Assembly (NCBI GenBank): GCA_910578795.1
Contig: CAJTSD010000001.1
Location: 177,841 to 241,840 of the forward strand
Length of the DNA: 64,000 nt
Origin: an uncultured Lachnospiraceae bacterium
Lineage (GTDB): Bacteria; Bacillota; Clostridia; Lachnospirales; Lachnospiraceae
Direction of reading: 5' to 3'
Both the position numbers and the translations under genes were made by a program. The stretch's first letter is position 1. Each line of letters opens with the position of its first letter. Under the pieces are notes generated by a model. The model was given only the letters and a program-made list of their open reading frames with translations, was not told the DNA's origin and made no database searches. Below, piece by piece: positions 53,791-63,369 of this stretch.

Positions 53791-56361
53791 TTATTCTACT
53801 ATAACTGTAACCTTAGCCTTCTTGCCTGACGCCATCTGTGCAGTAATTGTAGCCTTACCCTTACCAACGCCACAAATAATTGCTCTGCCGTCCTTTAACT
53901 CTAATACCTTTACAACGCCTGACTTATTGACACTGTATCCGCCGTATTTAACAGCATCGCCCTTGCTATCGCCATATACTGAAAGCAGTTTCAGTTCGCC
54001 AATGCCAAGACGGATTGTCTTTGAAACATCACCGTTCTCATCTCTGAACTCTACTTTCTTAGTCATATTGCTCAGAACATATACGCGAGCATATGTTGCT
54101 GCAACTCCTGATTCTGCTCTTAAGACAATCATGCTGCCAGCTTCAAGATCTGCCGGAATATTATATGTCAAATTCTTCTTTGTAGAGATTACCTCAGTCG
54201 GATCACACTCTACAGAATTACCCTCTGCATCAATAATCGTATCTACGAACCATTCAACATTATCAATTGTCTTCTTAGGAAGCAGCTGCTTAACAGAAAG
54301 TTTAACATTCTTTCCAGCTACGTTTGCAACATCGTAAGACTTCAATGTGATTGCATTGCAAACAGGTGTAACCTTAACCTTGAATGACTTCTTATATGTC
54401 TTATAACCATTTCCGCTGCGACCTACCGATGATACTGTAATCTTAGCAGTACCCGGCTTTCCGCCTGCTACAACAAGACCACCATTTACAACTGCTACTG
54501 AAGGATTGCTTGATGTCCATGAAAGCGACTCTGCTGCTTCTTCTGAAGTCATGTCTTCACTCCATGTACCAAATCCAGTATATCCAGCTCTCCATACATT
54601 TGGATTGTCATTACCTAAACCATCATTGTCATTATACCAACCATCAACTACATCCATATCATCATAGATGCTATACTCAAGATACTTAAATGTTTCAGGA
54701 TTTGCAATGCTTGCGCCATCTTCATCGTCGTCAAGATAACGTCTTACCTCATTTATAACAACATCACTCTGACGAACTGTAACGTCTACGTCACAAGGAT
54801 CCGCAAATGAATTTCTATTGCTTGAAGCAACTGTAATCGTCGTATCAATTCCGTCTTCACTGTATTCCTTTAAATTCGCTGCAGGAATAATTGCCTGATT
54901 CTTTACCTTGATAAACTTCTTGTATGCAGGTTCTACTGTAATCTTAAGCTTATCTGTATTCTGTGCAGGTACCCTTGTAACATCTACAGGTGTTGTCTTA
55001 CCTGACCATGTTTCAATAGTGCCATTGCTCTCGATATACTTTAATGTAGCTTTAACTTTAACGCTGATATTCGCTTTCTTACCATTTGATGCCGTAACTG
55101 TAATTGTTGTCTTACCTACATTGCGTCCTACAATAAGGAAAGCATCTGTTTCGTCTGTACCATCCCACTCAGGATTATTAACCACTCTTGCAATAGAGGA
55201 ATTCTTTGGTGAGAATGTAACTGTATCATAAGCACGCTCATCATCAGCTGTTTCTCTATACCTTAAAAGTACGCTAAATGGTATAGCCGGGCAAAGACCA
55301 TATGTCGGATCATCATAATATGCCTCTGCATCTAAATCAAGATCTACCTGACCATCTGTATCATATAAATCACCAAAGTCTACTTCAGCCTTCTTTACGC
55401 TCGGGATTACCTTTGTAGCCGGAATTCCCTTCGCAATTTTAACTGTTGCTTCTACAGGCTCCCAAGAATTAATATCGTCAAATTCTTCATTACCATCATT
55501 TGCATAAGAAGCAAAGATATTATCCGCATCTTCATTTGCAAACTTAGCAATTACCTTAATTGTACTATCTGTCTTTAAAGATCTAGCAACCGTCAATCCG
55601 CACATCTGCTCTAAATTGCCGTCATACGGAGTTTCATACTGTGTAATGGATGCCTGCTTCTTAGGATCAGCGTCTGTTGCATATGTAATTCTAAGAACGC
55701 TCTCCCAATTTCCTGAATAGTAAGGCTGACCATTTACCAGCAAATATGAATTTAAGTCATAAGTATGACCTGCATAAAATACATCTTCTTCTATTGCAGG
55801 ATCCCACTCAATATCATAAATCGGCTCTTCTATTTCATCATCTGTAACATATACGGAAACCGCATCACTCGTAAGAACCTTCTCATCAGGACCGTATAAT
55901 TCTACCGTAACCTTAGCATTACCAGAATGCTTTGCGGTAACAGTACATTTTGACATGTCCTCAATGTTTGCATCAATTGTAATAGGATAACTGTCCTCAT
56001 ATGCATCTGTCTTCCATCTCATTCTCCTGATAATTGTAGCCATCTCATCAGCGGTGGCATCCGGAGCATCAACGGATACTGTAAGTTCTGTTGTTTCCTC
56101 AACCGCCAGTGAAATAGGACCAGCCGGCTGAATTGAAACACCTTTAATTTTTGCCCATACACTATCTTCCAATGGTGTTGTATGGGTTCCCGTACCTGAA
56201 ACGGTACCGGTATCATTCTGATCATTTTCATTTCCTGGCACGCCGTCGGAAACAGAGAAATTATCAGAAAATTCTGTAGCAAATGCCGTCATAGGTGTTG
56301 ACACAATCATGGCTGCTGTCAACGCATATGCCATTAGCTTTTTAATAAACTTTCCTTTCAT
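53791..56361 (-). CDS. Secreted Ig-like (Big_2-type) surface protein
   Basis: 856 residues. Signal peptide KKLMAYALTAAMIVSTPMTAFA, then a Gly/Asn/Asp linker and at least four bacterial Ig-like (group 2) domains, each with a TSSNPSVAVVN-like strand and a GKATITAQ-like strand (for example near 65-155, 330-410, 600-690 and 780-856). No LPXTG, SLH or catalytic motif is seen. It has its own strong promoter (56398-56426) and a strong terminator, so it is probably made in bulk. As the last gene of the glycan strand it could be an S-layer or fimbrial-type structural protein, which is inference. Confidence 0.85.
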   Translation of the reverse strand: MKGKFIKKLMAYALTAAMIVSTPMTAFATEFSDNFSVSDGVPGNENDQNDTGTVSGTGTHTTPLEDSVWAKIKGVSIQPAGPISLAVEETTELTVSVDAPDATADEMATIIRRMRWKTDAYEDSYPITIDANIEDMSKCTVTAKHSGNAKVTVELYGPDEKVLTSDAVSVYVTDDEIEEPIYDIEWDPAIEEDVFYAGHTYDLNSYLLVNGQPYYSGNWESVLRITYATDADPKKQASITQYETPYDGNLEQMCGLTVARSLKTDSTIKVIAKFANEDADNIFASYANDGNEEFDDINSWEPVEATVKIAKGIPATKVIPSVKKAEVDFGDLYDTDGQVDLDLDAEAYYDDPTYGLCPAIPFSVLLRYRETADDERAYDTVTFSPKNSSIARVVNNPEWDGTDETDAFLIVGRNVGKTTITVTASNGKKANISVKVKATLKYIESNGTIETWSGKTTPVDVTRVPAQNTDKLKITVEPAYKKFIKVKNQAIIPAANLKEYSEDGIDTTITVASSNRNSFADPCDVDVTVRQSDVVINEVRRYLDDDEDGASIANPETFKYLEYSIYDDMDVVDGWYNDNDGLGNDNPNVWRAGYTGFGTWSEDMTSEEAAESLSWTSSNPSVAVVNGGLVVAGGKPGTAKITVSSVGRSGNGYKTYKKSFKVKVTPVCNAITLKSYDVANVAGKNVKLSVKQLLPKKTIDNVEWFVDTIIDAEGNSVECDPTEVISTKKNLTYNIPADLEAGSMIVLRAESGVAATYARVYVLSNMTKKVEFRDENGDVSKTIRLGIGELKLLSVYGDSKGDAVKYGGYSVNKSGVVKVLELKDGRAIICGVGKGKATITAQMASGKKAKVTVIVE

Positions 56362-56397
56362 AGCACCTTCTCCTCCATGTGTAATTTTTACTCTGTT

Positions 56398-56426
56398 ATT
56401 ATATATCTACCAATTTTAAATTGCAA
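56398..56426 (-). promoter_or_regulatory. Strong promoter of the Ig-like surface protein
   Basis: Minus strand: TTGCAA, 17-bp spacer, TATAAT. Consensus -10 and good -35; the ribosome site GGAGGAGAAGG follows before the ATG. Confidence 0.85.
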
Positions 56427-56488
56427 GCCTTTTTTCCACAAAGAATCTTTTCTCCGGCATTTTTGTATGAATTGTACACAATTTTGCG

Positions 56489-57523
56489 TCAATCATCATC
56501 TCTTTTAACATTAATGCCGTCTTTTTCTTCTGTATAGATGCACACTTTCGTGTTATTCATTCGTGCATTCCCGTCCGGATCCAGCAGTCCGAATTCCAGT
56601 TTTTTGATGCGAAACTGCATATCTTCCAAAATCTTCCTGTTTGCCGATATGATATCCGCCTGCAGTCCGGTTACAAGTGTCTGAAACCCGATAATAATCG
56701 TCATCGTTGCAAGAATCAGCGACTGGACGTGTCCGCCCCCGTTTCCGCTAAAATAATAATACAGAAACCGTATGCCGATCATGGTTCCGATAAAGATAAA
56801 CACGCTGCTAATCATCGTAAATACTTTCATCGGTTTATACATCAATACAGCGCGCAGAATTGTGAGCATGGATTTCTTGATATACGCCGCCATGGAATTC
56901 ATCAGTCTGGACTTGCGCAGCTCGGGGTTGGTATGTACCGGAACAGACGTAATTGCCATTTTGTTCCGCCCTGCCTGCACGATTGTTTCCAGTGTGTACG
57001 TATATTCATTGTGCACGTTCACCCGCATTGCGGCTTTCCTGCTATAAGCGCGGAATCCGCTTGGCGCATCCGGAATATCCGTCTTTGACGCAACGCGCAC
57101 TACCCAGCTGCCAAACTTCTGCAGCTTTTTCTTGACCAGCGAAAACTCCTCGATTTCGTCGATTGGACGCTCCCCGATTACAATATCCGCTTCTCTTTTG
57201 AGTATTGGCTGTATCAGCTTGGCAATGTCCGCGCCACTGTACTGGTTGTCCGCATCTGTATTGACAATAATGTCCGCACCATGCCTTAGTGCAAGGTCAA
57301 TTCCCGCGAGAAATCCTTTCGCAAGTCCAAGGTTTCTCTTGAAATGCACGATGTAGTTAACCCCCCACTCAAGAGCTATCCGCTCGGTATCGTCACTGCT
57401 GCCGTCATTGATAATCAGGTATTCGATTTCGTCGATCCCGTCGATCTGTTTTGGCAGGTCATTCAACGCAATTTCGAGTGTTTCCGCTTCATTATAGCAT
57501 GGTATTTGAATGATTAATTTCAT
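56489..57523 (-). CDS. Glycosyltransferase family 2 with two TM helices
   Basis: 344 residues. GT-A domain: IQIPCYNEAETLEIALNDLP, NDGSSDDTERIA, and DXD in NTDADNQYSG near 92. A GFRAYS segment and two transmembrane helices (about 240-300) follow, with a short cytoplasmic tail. The layout is that of polyprenyl-phosphate glycosyltransferases. It overlaps the previous gene by 32 bp, so they are translated together. Confidence 0.9.
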   Translation of the reverse strand: MKLIIQIPCYNEAETLEIALNDLPKQIDGIDEIEYLIINDGSSDDTERIALEWGVNYIVHFKRNLGLAKGFLAGIDLALRHGADIIVNTDADNQYSGADIAKLIQPILKREADIVIGERPIDEIEEFSLVKKKLQKFGSWVVRVASKTDIPDAPSGFRAYSRKAAMRVNVHNEYTYTLETIVQAGRNKMAITSVPVHTNPELRKSRLMNSMAAYIKKSMLTILRAVLMYKPMKVFTMISSVFIFIGTMIGIRFLYYYFSGNGGGHVQSLILATMTIIIGFQTLVTGLQADIISANRKILEDMQFRIKKLEFGLLDPDGNARMNNTKVCIYTEEKDGINVKRDDD

Positions 57524-58673
57524 TTTTTCCCCGTTTCAACCTCCTCTCCAGCATCACAACCCACTGTACGCTGCTCAAAGTCCTCTCCAGCCAATCCACT
57601 GCCCTGCTTATGCAAAAGGTTCGTTCTACGCCAAGATACCGGAGCGCCCCCAACACTGCCTTGCGCCGAAACACTCCTTTTTTCAGACGTTTTTGGCATT
57701 GCAGCTTTGTTCTGTAATCCACGGACTCCATGTATTCCTTGACTTCCACGTGGTATTGTTTCCTTTTTTCTTTATCATATTTTGGAATTCCTGCTTCATT
57801 TTGATATAATATGACAAAATGCTCACATAAGCTTATCTCAATATACTCTTTCAACACATCTTTGTCAACAATGCCATTTGTCAGGTAATTGCCCACATAT
57901 GCGCTATATTTGCGCATTCTGGGGATTATGTTTTCCACAAAATGGCAGGAATGGGATTTGGAACCACTGCGCACTCTCCAGTAATATCCGATGTAGCTGT
58001 CCGTTACAACTTTTTTCGCCGCGCAGAGCGTTTCTGTCACAAAGAGCCAGTCGTCCTCATAGTCGATAAAGCGCTTAAAGCAGAAGCCGTTTTCCATAAG
58101 AAAACTTCTATTATAAATACATTTCCATAATGTACCATACAAATAGTTGCTGCTTTGTGCAAAATCGTAATCATATCCCCGGAACAGAATGGGATAGAGC
58201 AGTTCTTTGCGGATTTCCTCATCCTCATATGTGCCGTCCCCAATACGTTCATACGGACTTTTTTTCCCGTTTATGAGCCTTCCTGTGGCACATATGCCGA
58301 TTTGTGCCCCACAGGACTGCATTTTGTTTAGCAGACGTTCATACATCAGCGGCGCCACGATATCATCCTGGTCGCAAAAGCAAACATATGCTCCCTTCGC
58401 TTCCTGCAGTCCCCTGTTTCTTGCCGACACGATTCCGCTGTTTTCCTGATAAATATAGCGGATTCTCTGATCCGTTTTTTGATACTGCGCGCAGATTTGT
58501 GCACTGTGGTCCGTGGATCCGTCATCAATCAGCAAAAGCTCAATCTCTTTGCAGGAAGCATTCAGGATGCTTTCCATTGCAGCCGGGAGGTCTTTTTCGC
58601 CGTTATAGACGGGCATGATTACTGAAAGAAAAAGTCGTGTCTTTGTTGCTGCCGCTCCTCGTATTCCACCCAT
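57492..58673 (-). CDS. Glycosyltransferase family 2 (cell-surface glycan)
   Basis: 393 residues, soluble. LSVIMPVYNGEKDLPAAMES, LIDDGSTDHSAQICAQ and the metal site VCFCDQDDIVAP near 95 mark a GT-A enzyme that adds a sugar to a growing glycan. The C-terminal half is basic and helical. GGAGAT lies 9 nt before the ATG at 58673; this makes a 55-bp overlap with the upstream gene, which is required to include the first beta strand. Confidence 0.88.
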   Translation of the reverse strand: MGGIRGAAATKTRLFLSVIMPVYNGEKDLPAAMESILNASCKEIELLLIDDGSTDHSAQICAQYQKTDQRIRYIYQENSGIVSARNRGLQEAKGAYVCFCDQDDIVAPLMYERLLNKMQSCGAQIGICATGRLINGKKSPYERIGDGTYEDEEIRKELLYPILFRGYDYDFAQSSNYLYGTLWKCIYNRSFLMENGFCFKRFIDYEDDWLFVTETLCAAKKVVTDSYIGYYWRVRSGSKSHSCHFVENIIPRMRKYSAYVGNYLTNGIVDKDVLKEYIEISLCEHFVILYQNEAGIPKYDKEKRKQYHVEVKEYMESVDYRTKLQCQKRLKKGVFRRKAVLGALRYLGVERTFCISRAVDWLERTLSSVQWVVMLERRLKRGKNEINHSNTML

Positions 58674-60805
58674 TGTTTGTGTATCTCCTGCTCTTTATTA
58701 ATGACTAGGGCATAGTCGCCGACAATCAGCGCGGTATCGCATTTTTCCGCCACGCGCGGGTCTTCTGTGAGATATCTGTTGTTGATGATGTAATACGCGT
58801 CCTCATCGAAGTTCATGTCGCCTATACGTGTCATTGTGATGGTTTTGTCCTGCAGCATAAACTGGATGACCTCCGCCTGCCTGTAGGAAAGATAGTCCGC
58901 CGCAAAGTAGATTGGCGCATCCACACGCAGCGATTTGATTCTTGACGCTACTTTTGGCATCGCACCCTCCTGCTTTTCGTTTCTGACCACGACGTAGTTA
59001 TCGACAATGGTATTTGCCAGGTGCACCCACGCACATGCCGGTATCAGGAGCGCGAGGACGCATCTGACAGCCGCTATTTTATGCGATTTGATGAAATAGC
59101 TGCCAAGCTTAAAGACGGCAAAGAATGCTGCCGCAAGCGCGAGGACGTATTGTGCCAGAACTTTAACCCTTCCGTACGGTACCTGATAGTTCCATATCAC
59201 ACGCCCAAACATGACACAGTGCGCCAGTTCAAATTCCGTTCTCTGAAGCTCATTCATTGCAAACTGGCAGAACCATGCGGCTGCGATAAATAATGCAAGG
59301 CTTATTAGTGCCGTTATGAGCCATTTCCGTTCTTTTATTAAGATATTGACGCTATAGAGCAGGAGAATCCCAATTACAAACTCGTGGTACCTGCCGTTTA
59401 GAAGGTCGTCGTTTTTGTAAAAGCCTTCTTTATAGACGACACAGATCATAAATGTTCCAAACCATGCAAAAAATACACCTGTAAGCCATATCCTGTCATT
59501 CCAGTTCGCGGATACGGATTTCATGCCTGCATATGCGCTGCCTTTGACTGCAGCAATCAGTCTTTTGACGCTGTCTGCGAGCATCAGAAAGAAATTTCCA
59601 AACAGATTTCTCATTCCCCAGCAGATTACAAGTCCGGTTGACGCCGCCAAATAAAACCATTTTCCTACAATACTTGTTCCCAACCGTACCATACCGCTCT
59701 TTGAAAAAATCCCTAAAACCTTACCCCATTGACCAGCAAAGTCATTCATGGCAATTTTGTCAGGAACAGCCGACTGTGCTGCGCTTAGTTCTCCTGCATG
59801 TGTCACAAAATAAACTGCCGCGATTGCCAGTCCTGCCGCTGCGATACCAAGCACGACCCGCACTTTGCCTTTTTCCAAGAGGTACAGGAGAACAAAAATC
59901 AGCAGCATTGCCACAAGAAAGAATGCGGATTTTTTGGTGAAAATATATTGCAGGCTGTCAGCCAGCCCGCCGGGAGCATTCCCCCTATAGCAGACATTTT
60001 GGAGCGTTCCTTTTATCATGGAATGCAAGAGGCTGCAACCATAAAGCGCAATTCCAAATGCCGCCGTGTGTTTGAAGGTGTTTTTCCTTACAACGCGCAG
60101 GTACATCACTACCAGCACGGATGTCACAAGGATTGCGAGGGCGCGCTGGTGCACAGTGTAGATATAGAATGCCGTTACTGCGTAGCCGATGTGATTTAAT
60201 ACTTTTGGCTTATCAATGACGCGCATCATCATATACAGGAAAATCCAAAACACGACGTTTAGTGTGCATTCCGTAAAGGTGATATGCGCATAAAAGAGGT
60301 TGGAGCTAAACAGCATTACGGTGAAACATGCCATGTCCCTTACAATCCAATTCAGGTTTTTCATATAGCGTTTGCATAGCTGCACTGCAATGAAAAAGCC
60401 TAGCACGAGGAAGGATACGTTGACAATCTGCGCAGCCTGATAGAGTTCTTCCCATCGGAACCCGCGCCACATGGAAAACAGCCTGACCAATGCGAGCACA
60501 AAACTGTAGCCATAGGAATAATATCCAATGTTCTTTGTGATGGACGACCAGTTGTCACCTGTGAAAAAGGCGCTGTTTGACCAGTAGCCATATTCGTCAT
60601 CCAGCAGGATGGGCATTGTGCTTTCCTGGTATCTGTAGGTTCCAATCCGCATTATGAGTATCGCAAAAACACACTGTAAAAAGAGTTCCCTGTGTTTTAT
60701 CAGGAAATCTTTTACCGTTGCAGGCGTTATTTTATTTAGTCTGTTCTGTGCTGTGTCTTGTAACTTCTGTTTTAATTGTTTTATTAGGGTCTGTGTTTGT
60801 TCCAT
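58619..60805 (-). CDS. Polytopic membrane protein, probable GT-C glycosyltransferase
   Basis: 728 residues with a cytoplasmic N-terminal helix and about 12 transmembrane segments. The first outer loop contains PILLDDEYGYWSNSAF; an acidic D-D-E loop there is typical of GT-C enzymes that use lipid-linked sugars. The C-terminal region (about 640-728) is a soluble domain facing outward. It may attach sugars to the exported glycan. Donor and acceptor unknown. It sits between glf and two GT2 genes. Confidence 0.8.
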   Translation of the reverse strand: MEQTQTLIKQLKQKLQDTAQNRLNKITPATVKDFLIKHRELFLQCVFAILIMRIGTYRYQESTMPILLDDEYGYWSNSAFFTGDNWSSITKNIGYYSYGYSFVLALVRLFSMWRGFRWEELYQAAQIVNVSFLVLGFFIAVQLCKRYMKNLNWIVRDMACFTVMLFSSNLFYAHITFTECTLNVVFWIFLYMMMRVIDKPKVLNHIGYAVTAFYIYTVHQRALAILVTSVLVVMYLRVVRKNTFKHTAAFGIALYGCSLLHSMIKGTLQNVCYRGNAPGGLADSLQYIFTKKSAFFLVAMLLIFVLLYLLEKGKVRVVLGIAAAGLAIAAVYFVTHAGELSAAQSAVPDKIAMNDFAGQWGKVLGIFSKSGMVRLGTSIVGKWFYLAASTGLVICWGMRNLFGNFFLMLADSVKRLIAAVKGSAYAGMKSVSANWNDRIWLTGVFFAWFGTFMICVVYKEGFYKNDDLLNGRYHEFVIGILLLYSVNILIKERKWLITALISLALFIAAAWFCQFAMNELQRTEFELAHCVMFGRVIWNYQVPYGRVKVLAQYVLALAAAFFAVFKLGSYFIKSHKIAAVRCVLALLIPACAWVHLANTIVDNYVVVRNEKQEGAMPKVASRIKSLRVDAPIYFAADYLSYRQAEVIQFMLQDKTITMTRIGDMNFDEDAYYIINNRYLTEDPRVAEKCDTALIVGDYALVINKEQEIHKQWVEYEERQQQRHDFFFQ

Positions 60806-60821
60806 TTTTGTCTATCTCTTT

Positions 60822-61916
60822 TTATATATATTCTTTCGCGCAATTGAGCGCTGCTTCAATGACATCATCCATGTCATAATATTTATACTGTCCAAGGCGC
60901 CCGCCAAAAATAACATCCGTTTCCTTATCGGCAAGCTCCCTGTATTTCTCATAAAGGCTGTTGTTTTTGTCGTCATTCATAGGATAATAGGGCTCTTCGC
61001 CGCGCACCCATTTTTGCGGATATTCTCTTGTAATGACGGTTTTTTGCTGCGTGCCAAACTCGAAATGCTTGTGCTCTATGACGCGTGTGTAGGGGGTTTC
61101 ATAGTCTGTGTAATTGACAACGGCATTTCCTTGGTAATTTTTCTCTTCCAAAAGTTCTGTTTCGAATTTCAGACCTCTGTATTCGAGTTCGCCGAGGGTG
61201 TAATTGAAGTATTCGTCAATCATGCCTGTGAACACTGTTGTCCGCGCCTCTTTTTGGAGTTCTTCCCTGTTTTCGAAGAAGTCCACGCCAAGCCGGATGT
61301 CAATTCCTTCCAGCATTTTTTCAACCATTCCCGTGTAGCCGCCGATTGGGATTCCCTGATAGGTATCGTTAAAATAATTGTTGTCATACGTGAAACGTAC
61401 GGGAAGACGCTTTATAATGAAAGCGGGCAATTCCGTTGCTTTTCTGCCCCACTGTTTTTCCGTATATCCTTTGACAAGTTTCTCGTAGATGTCTTTTCCG
61501 ACAAGCGAAATTGCCTGCTCTTCGAGATTTTGGGGGTTATCGATTTTGGAAGCTTTTACCTGTTCATCGATTTTTTGTTTTGCTTCTCTGGGTGTGACTA
61601 CGCCCCACATTTTGTTGAATGTATACATGTTAAAGGGCATGCTGTAAATTTCACCGTGGTAATTTGCAACAGGACTGTTTGTGTAGCGGTTAAACTCGGC
61701 AAACTGCTGTACGTAATCCCACACTTCTTTATTGCTTGTGTGGAAGATGTGCGCGCCGTATTTGTGCACTGCAATGCCTTCCACGTTCTCTGTGTAGATG
61801 TTGCCGCCGATGTGTGGGCGCTTGTCGATTACAAGGCAATTTTTTCCTTTTTTAGTTGCTTCGTGTGCGAAGACTGCGCCAAAGAGTCCGGCGCCTACTA
61901 TTAGATAATCGTACAT
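60822..61916 (-). CDS. glf: UDP-galactopyranose mutase
   Basis: Converts UDP-galactopyranose to UDP-galactofuranose, using FAD. The 364-residue protein has the FAD loop YLIVGAGLFGAVFAHEATK, DKRPHIGGN near 32, KYGAHIFHT near 54, the PVRFTYDNNYF active-site stretch near 175 and the C-terminal GRLGQYKYYDMDDVI. Galactofuranose then enters the surface glycan. It is first of the minus-strand glycan genes, with its own promoter. Confidence 0.97.
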   Translation of the reverse strand: MYDYLIVGAGLFGAVFAHEATKKGKNCLVIDKRPHIGGNIYTENVEGIAVHKYGAHIFHTSNKEVWDYVQQFAEFNRYTNSPVANYHGEIYSMPFNMYTFNKMWGVVTPREAKQKIDEQVKASKIDNPQNLEEQAISLVGKDIYEKLVKGYTEKQWGRKATELPAFIIKRLPVRFTYDNNYFNDTYQGIPIGGYTGMVEKMLEGIDIRLGVDFFENREELQKEARTTVFTGMIDEYFNYTLGELEYRGLKFETELLEEKNYQGNAVVNYTDYETPYTRVIEHKHFEFGTQQKTVITREYPQKWVRGEEPYYPMNDDKNNSLYEKYRELADKETDVIFGGRLGQYKYYDMDDVIEAALNCAKEYI

Positions 61917-61951
61917 ATGTTTTTCCTCTTTTTCTCTGATTACTGCCCTTT

Positions 61952-61980
61952 AGTATATCAAGAAAAGGGACAGAATACAA
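61952..61980 (-). promoter_or_regulatory. Promoter of the glf operon
   Basis: Minus strand: TTGTAT, 17-bp spacer, TATACT, about 35 bp before the glf ATG. Confidence 0.75.
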
Positions 61981-61989
61981 TTATTTCTA

Positions 61990-62019
61990 TTGATAAATTT
62001 TATAATATGACCTTATAAT
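61990..62019 (+). promoter_or_regulatory. Promoter of manC
   Basis: TTGATA, 18-bp spacer, TATAAT; GGAGG follows before the manC ATG. Divergent from the glf promoter. Confidence 0.7.
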
Positions 62020-62052
62020 ATATCTATATCATTTTATAAACCGGAGGCTAGT

Positions 62053-63369
62053 ATGAATATTGTTTTGTTATCGGGCGGTTCGGGACAGCGGTTGTGGCCA
62101 TTGTCCAATGATATCCGTTCCAAACAGTTTATCAAGATTTTCCATGGGCAGGACGGGGAATTGGAATCCATGGTGCAGCGTGTCTATCGCCAAATTAAGA
62201 CGGTAGATCAGGATGCGTCCGTGACGATTGCCACGTCCAAATCACAGGTTTCTTCTATTAACAATCAGTTAGGGGAAGAGGTCGGCATCAGTGTCGAGCC
62301 CTGCAGGCGTGACACGTTTCCGGCAATCGCGCTTGCCGCAGCGTATTTAAAAGATGTCCGGGGCATTGATGAAAGTGAGTCTGTTGTCGTGTGCCCTGTT
62401 GATCCGTATGTTGAGGATGATTACTTTAAAACGCTTAAGGAGCTTGGGAATCGTGCAGCGGTCAGTGCGGCAAACCTTGTGTTAATGGGGATTGAGCCGA
62501 CTTATCCCAGTGAAAAATACGGTTATATTATTCCGGAAAGCCATGCCCCTGTCAGCAATGTTTCCATGTTTAAGGAAAAACCGACGCAGGAAGCTGCTGC
62601 GGAATATATCGCAAGGGGCGCGTTGTGGAACGGCGGTGTGTTTGCGTTCCGTTTAGGGTATGTCCTGAAGCGTGCCCACGAGTTGATTGATTTTACGGAC
62701 TACTGTGATTTATTTGCCAAATACGGCACGTTGGAAAAAATCAGCTTTGACTATGCCGTTGCGGAGCATGAACAGCTGATAGAGGTGATGCGGTTTTCTG
62801 GTACGTGGAAGGATCTTGGTACCTGGAATACGCTGACGGAGGCAATGGACAGCAACAGTGTGGGCGAGGCGCTGTTTAATGAAACCTGCGAAAATGTACA
62901 TGTTGTGAATGAGCTGAATGTTCCGATTATCTGTATGGGGCTGAAAGATGTCGTCGTTTCCGCAAGCCCGGAGGGAATCCTTGTTTCGGATAAGGAGCAG
63001 TCCAGCTATATTAAGCCTTTGGTCAATACCTTGGAGCAGAAAATCATGTTTGCGGAAAAATCGTGGGGGAGCTTCCGTGTGCTGGATATGGAGGAGGAGA
63101 GCGTGACGATAAAGGTAACGCTTCATTCCGGACACAAAATGAATTATCACAGCCATGATTTCCGGGACGAGGTGTGGACGGTCATTTCTGGCGAGGGACG
63201 TACGATTGTGGACGGAATGGAACAGACGGTGAAAACGGGCGATGTCGTCACGATGGCGGCAGGATGCCGTCACACGATTATTGCGGACACGGAGCTTCAG
63301 GTAATCGAGGTCCAGCTTGGCAAGGAGATTAGCGTTCATGACAAACACAAATATGAGTTCGAAAGCTAA
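62053..63369 (+). CDS. manC: Mannose-1-phosphate guanylyltransferase, ManC-type
   Basis: Makes GDP-mannose from GTP and mannose 1-phosphate. The 438-residue protein has the nucleotidyltransferase start VLLSGGSGQRLWPLS, then CPVDPYVED near 117 and FKEKPTQEAA near 175. A C-terminal cupin (KMNYHSHDFRDEVWTVISGE near 370, with metal His residues) is the isomerase-type domain seen in bifunctional AlgA enzymes. A separate manA follows, overlapping by 32 bp. Confidence 0.93.
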   Translation: MNIVLLSGGSGQRLWPLSNDIRSKQFIKIFHGQDGELESMVQRVYRQIKTVDQDASVTIATSKSQVSSINNQLGEEVGISVEPCRRDTFPAIALAAAYLKDVRGIDESESVVVCPVDPYVEDDYFKTLKELGNRAAVSAANLVLMGIEPTYPSEKYGYIIPESHAPVSNVSMFKEKPTQEAAAEYIARGALWNGGVFAFRLGYVLKRAHELIDFTDYCDLFAKYGTLEKISFDYAVAEHEQLIEVMRFSGTWKDLGTWNTLTEAMDSNSVGEALFNETCENVHVVNELNVPIICMGLKDVVVSASPEGILVSDKEQSSYIKPLVNTLEQKIMFAEKSWGSFRVLDMEEESVTIKVTLHSGHKMNYHSHDFRDEVWTVISGEGRTIVDGMEQTVKTGDVVTMAAGCRHTIIADTELQVIEVQLGKEISVHDKHKYEFES

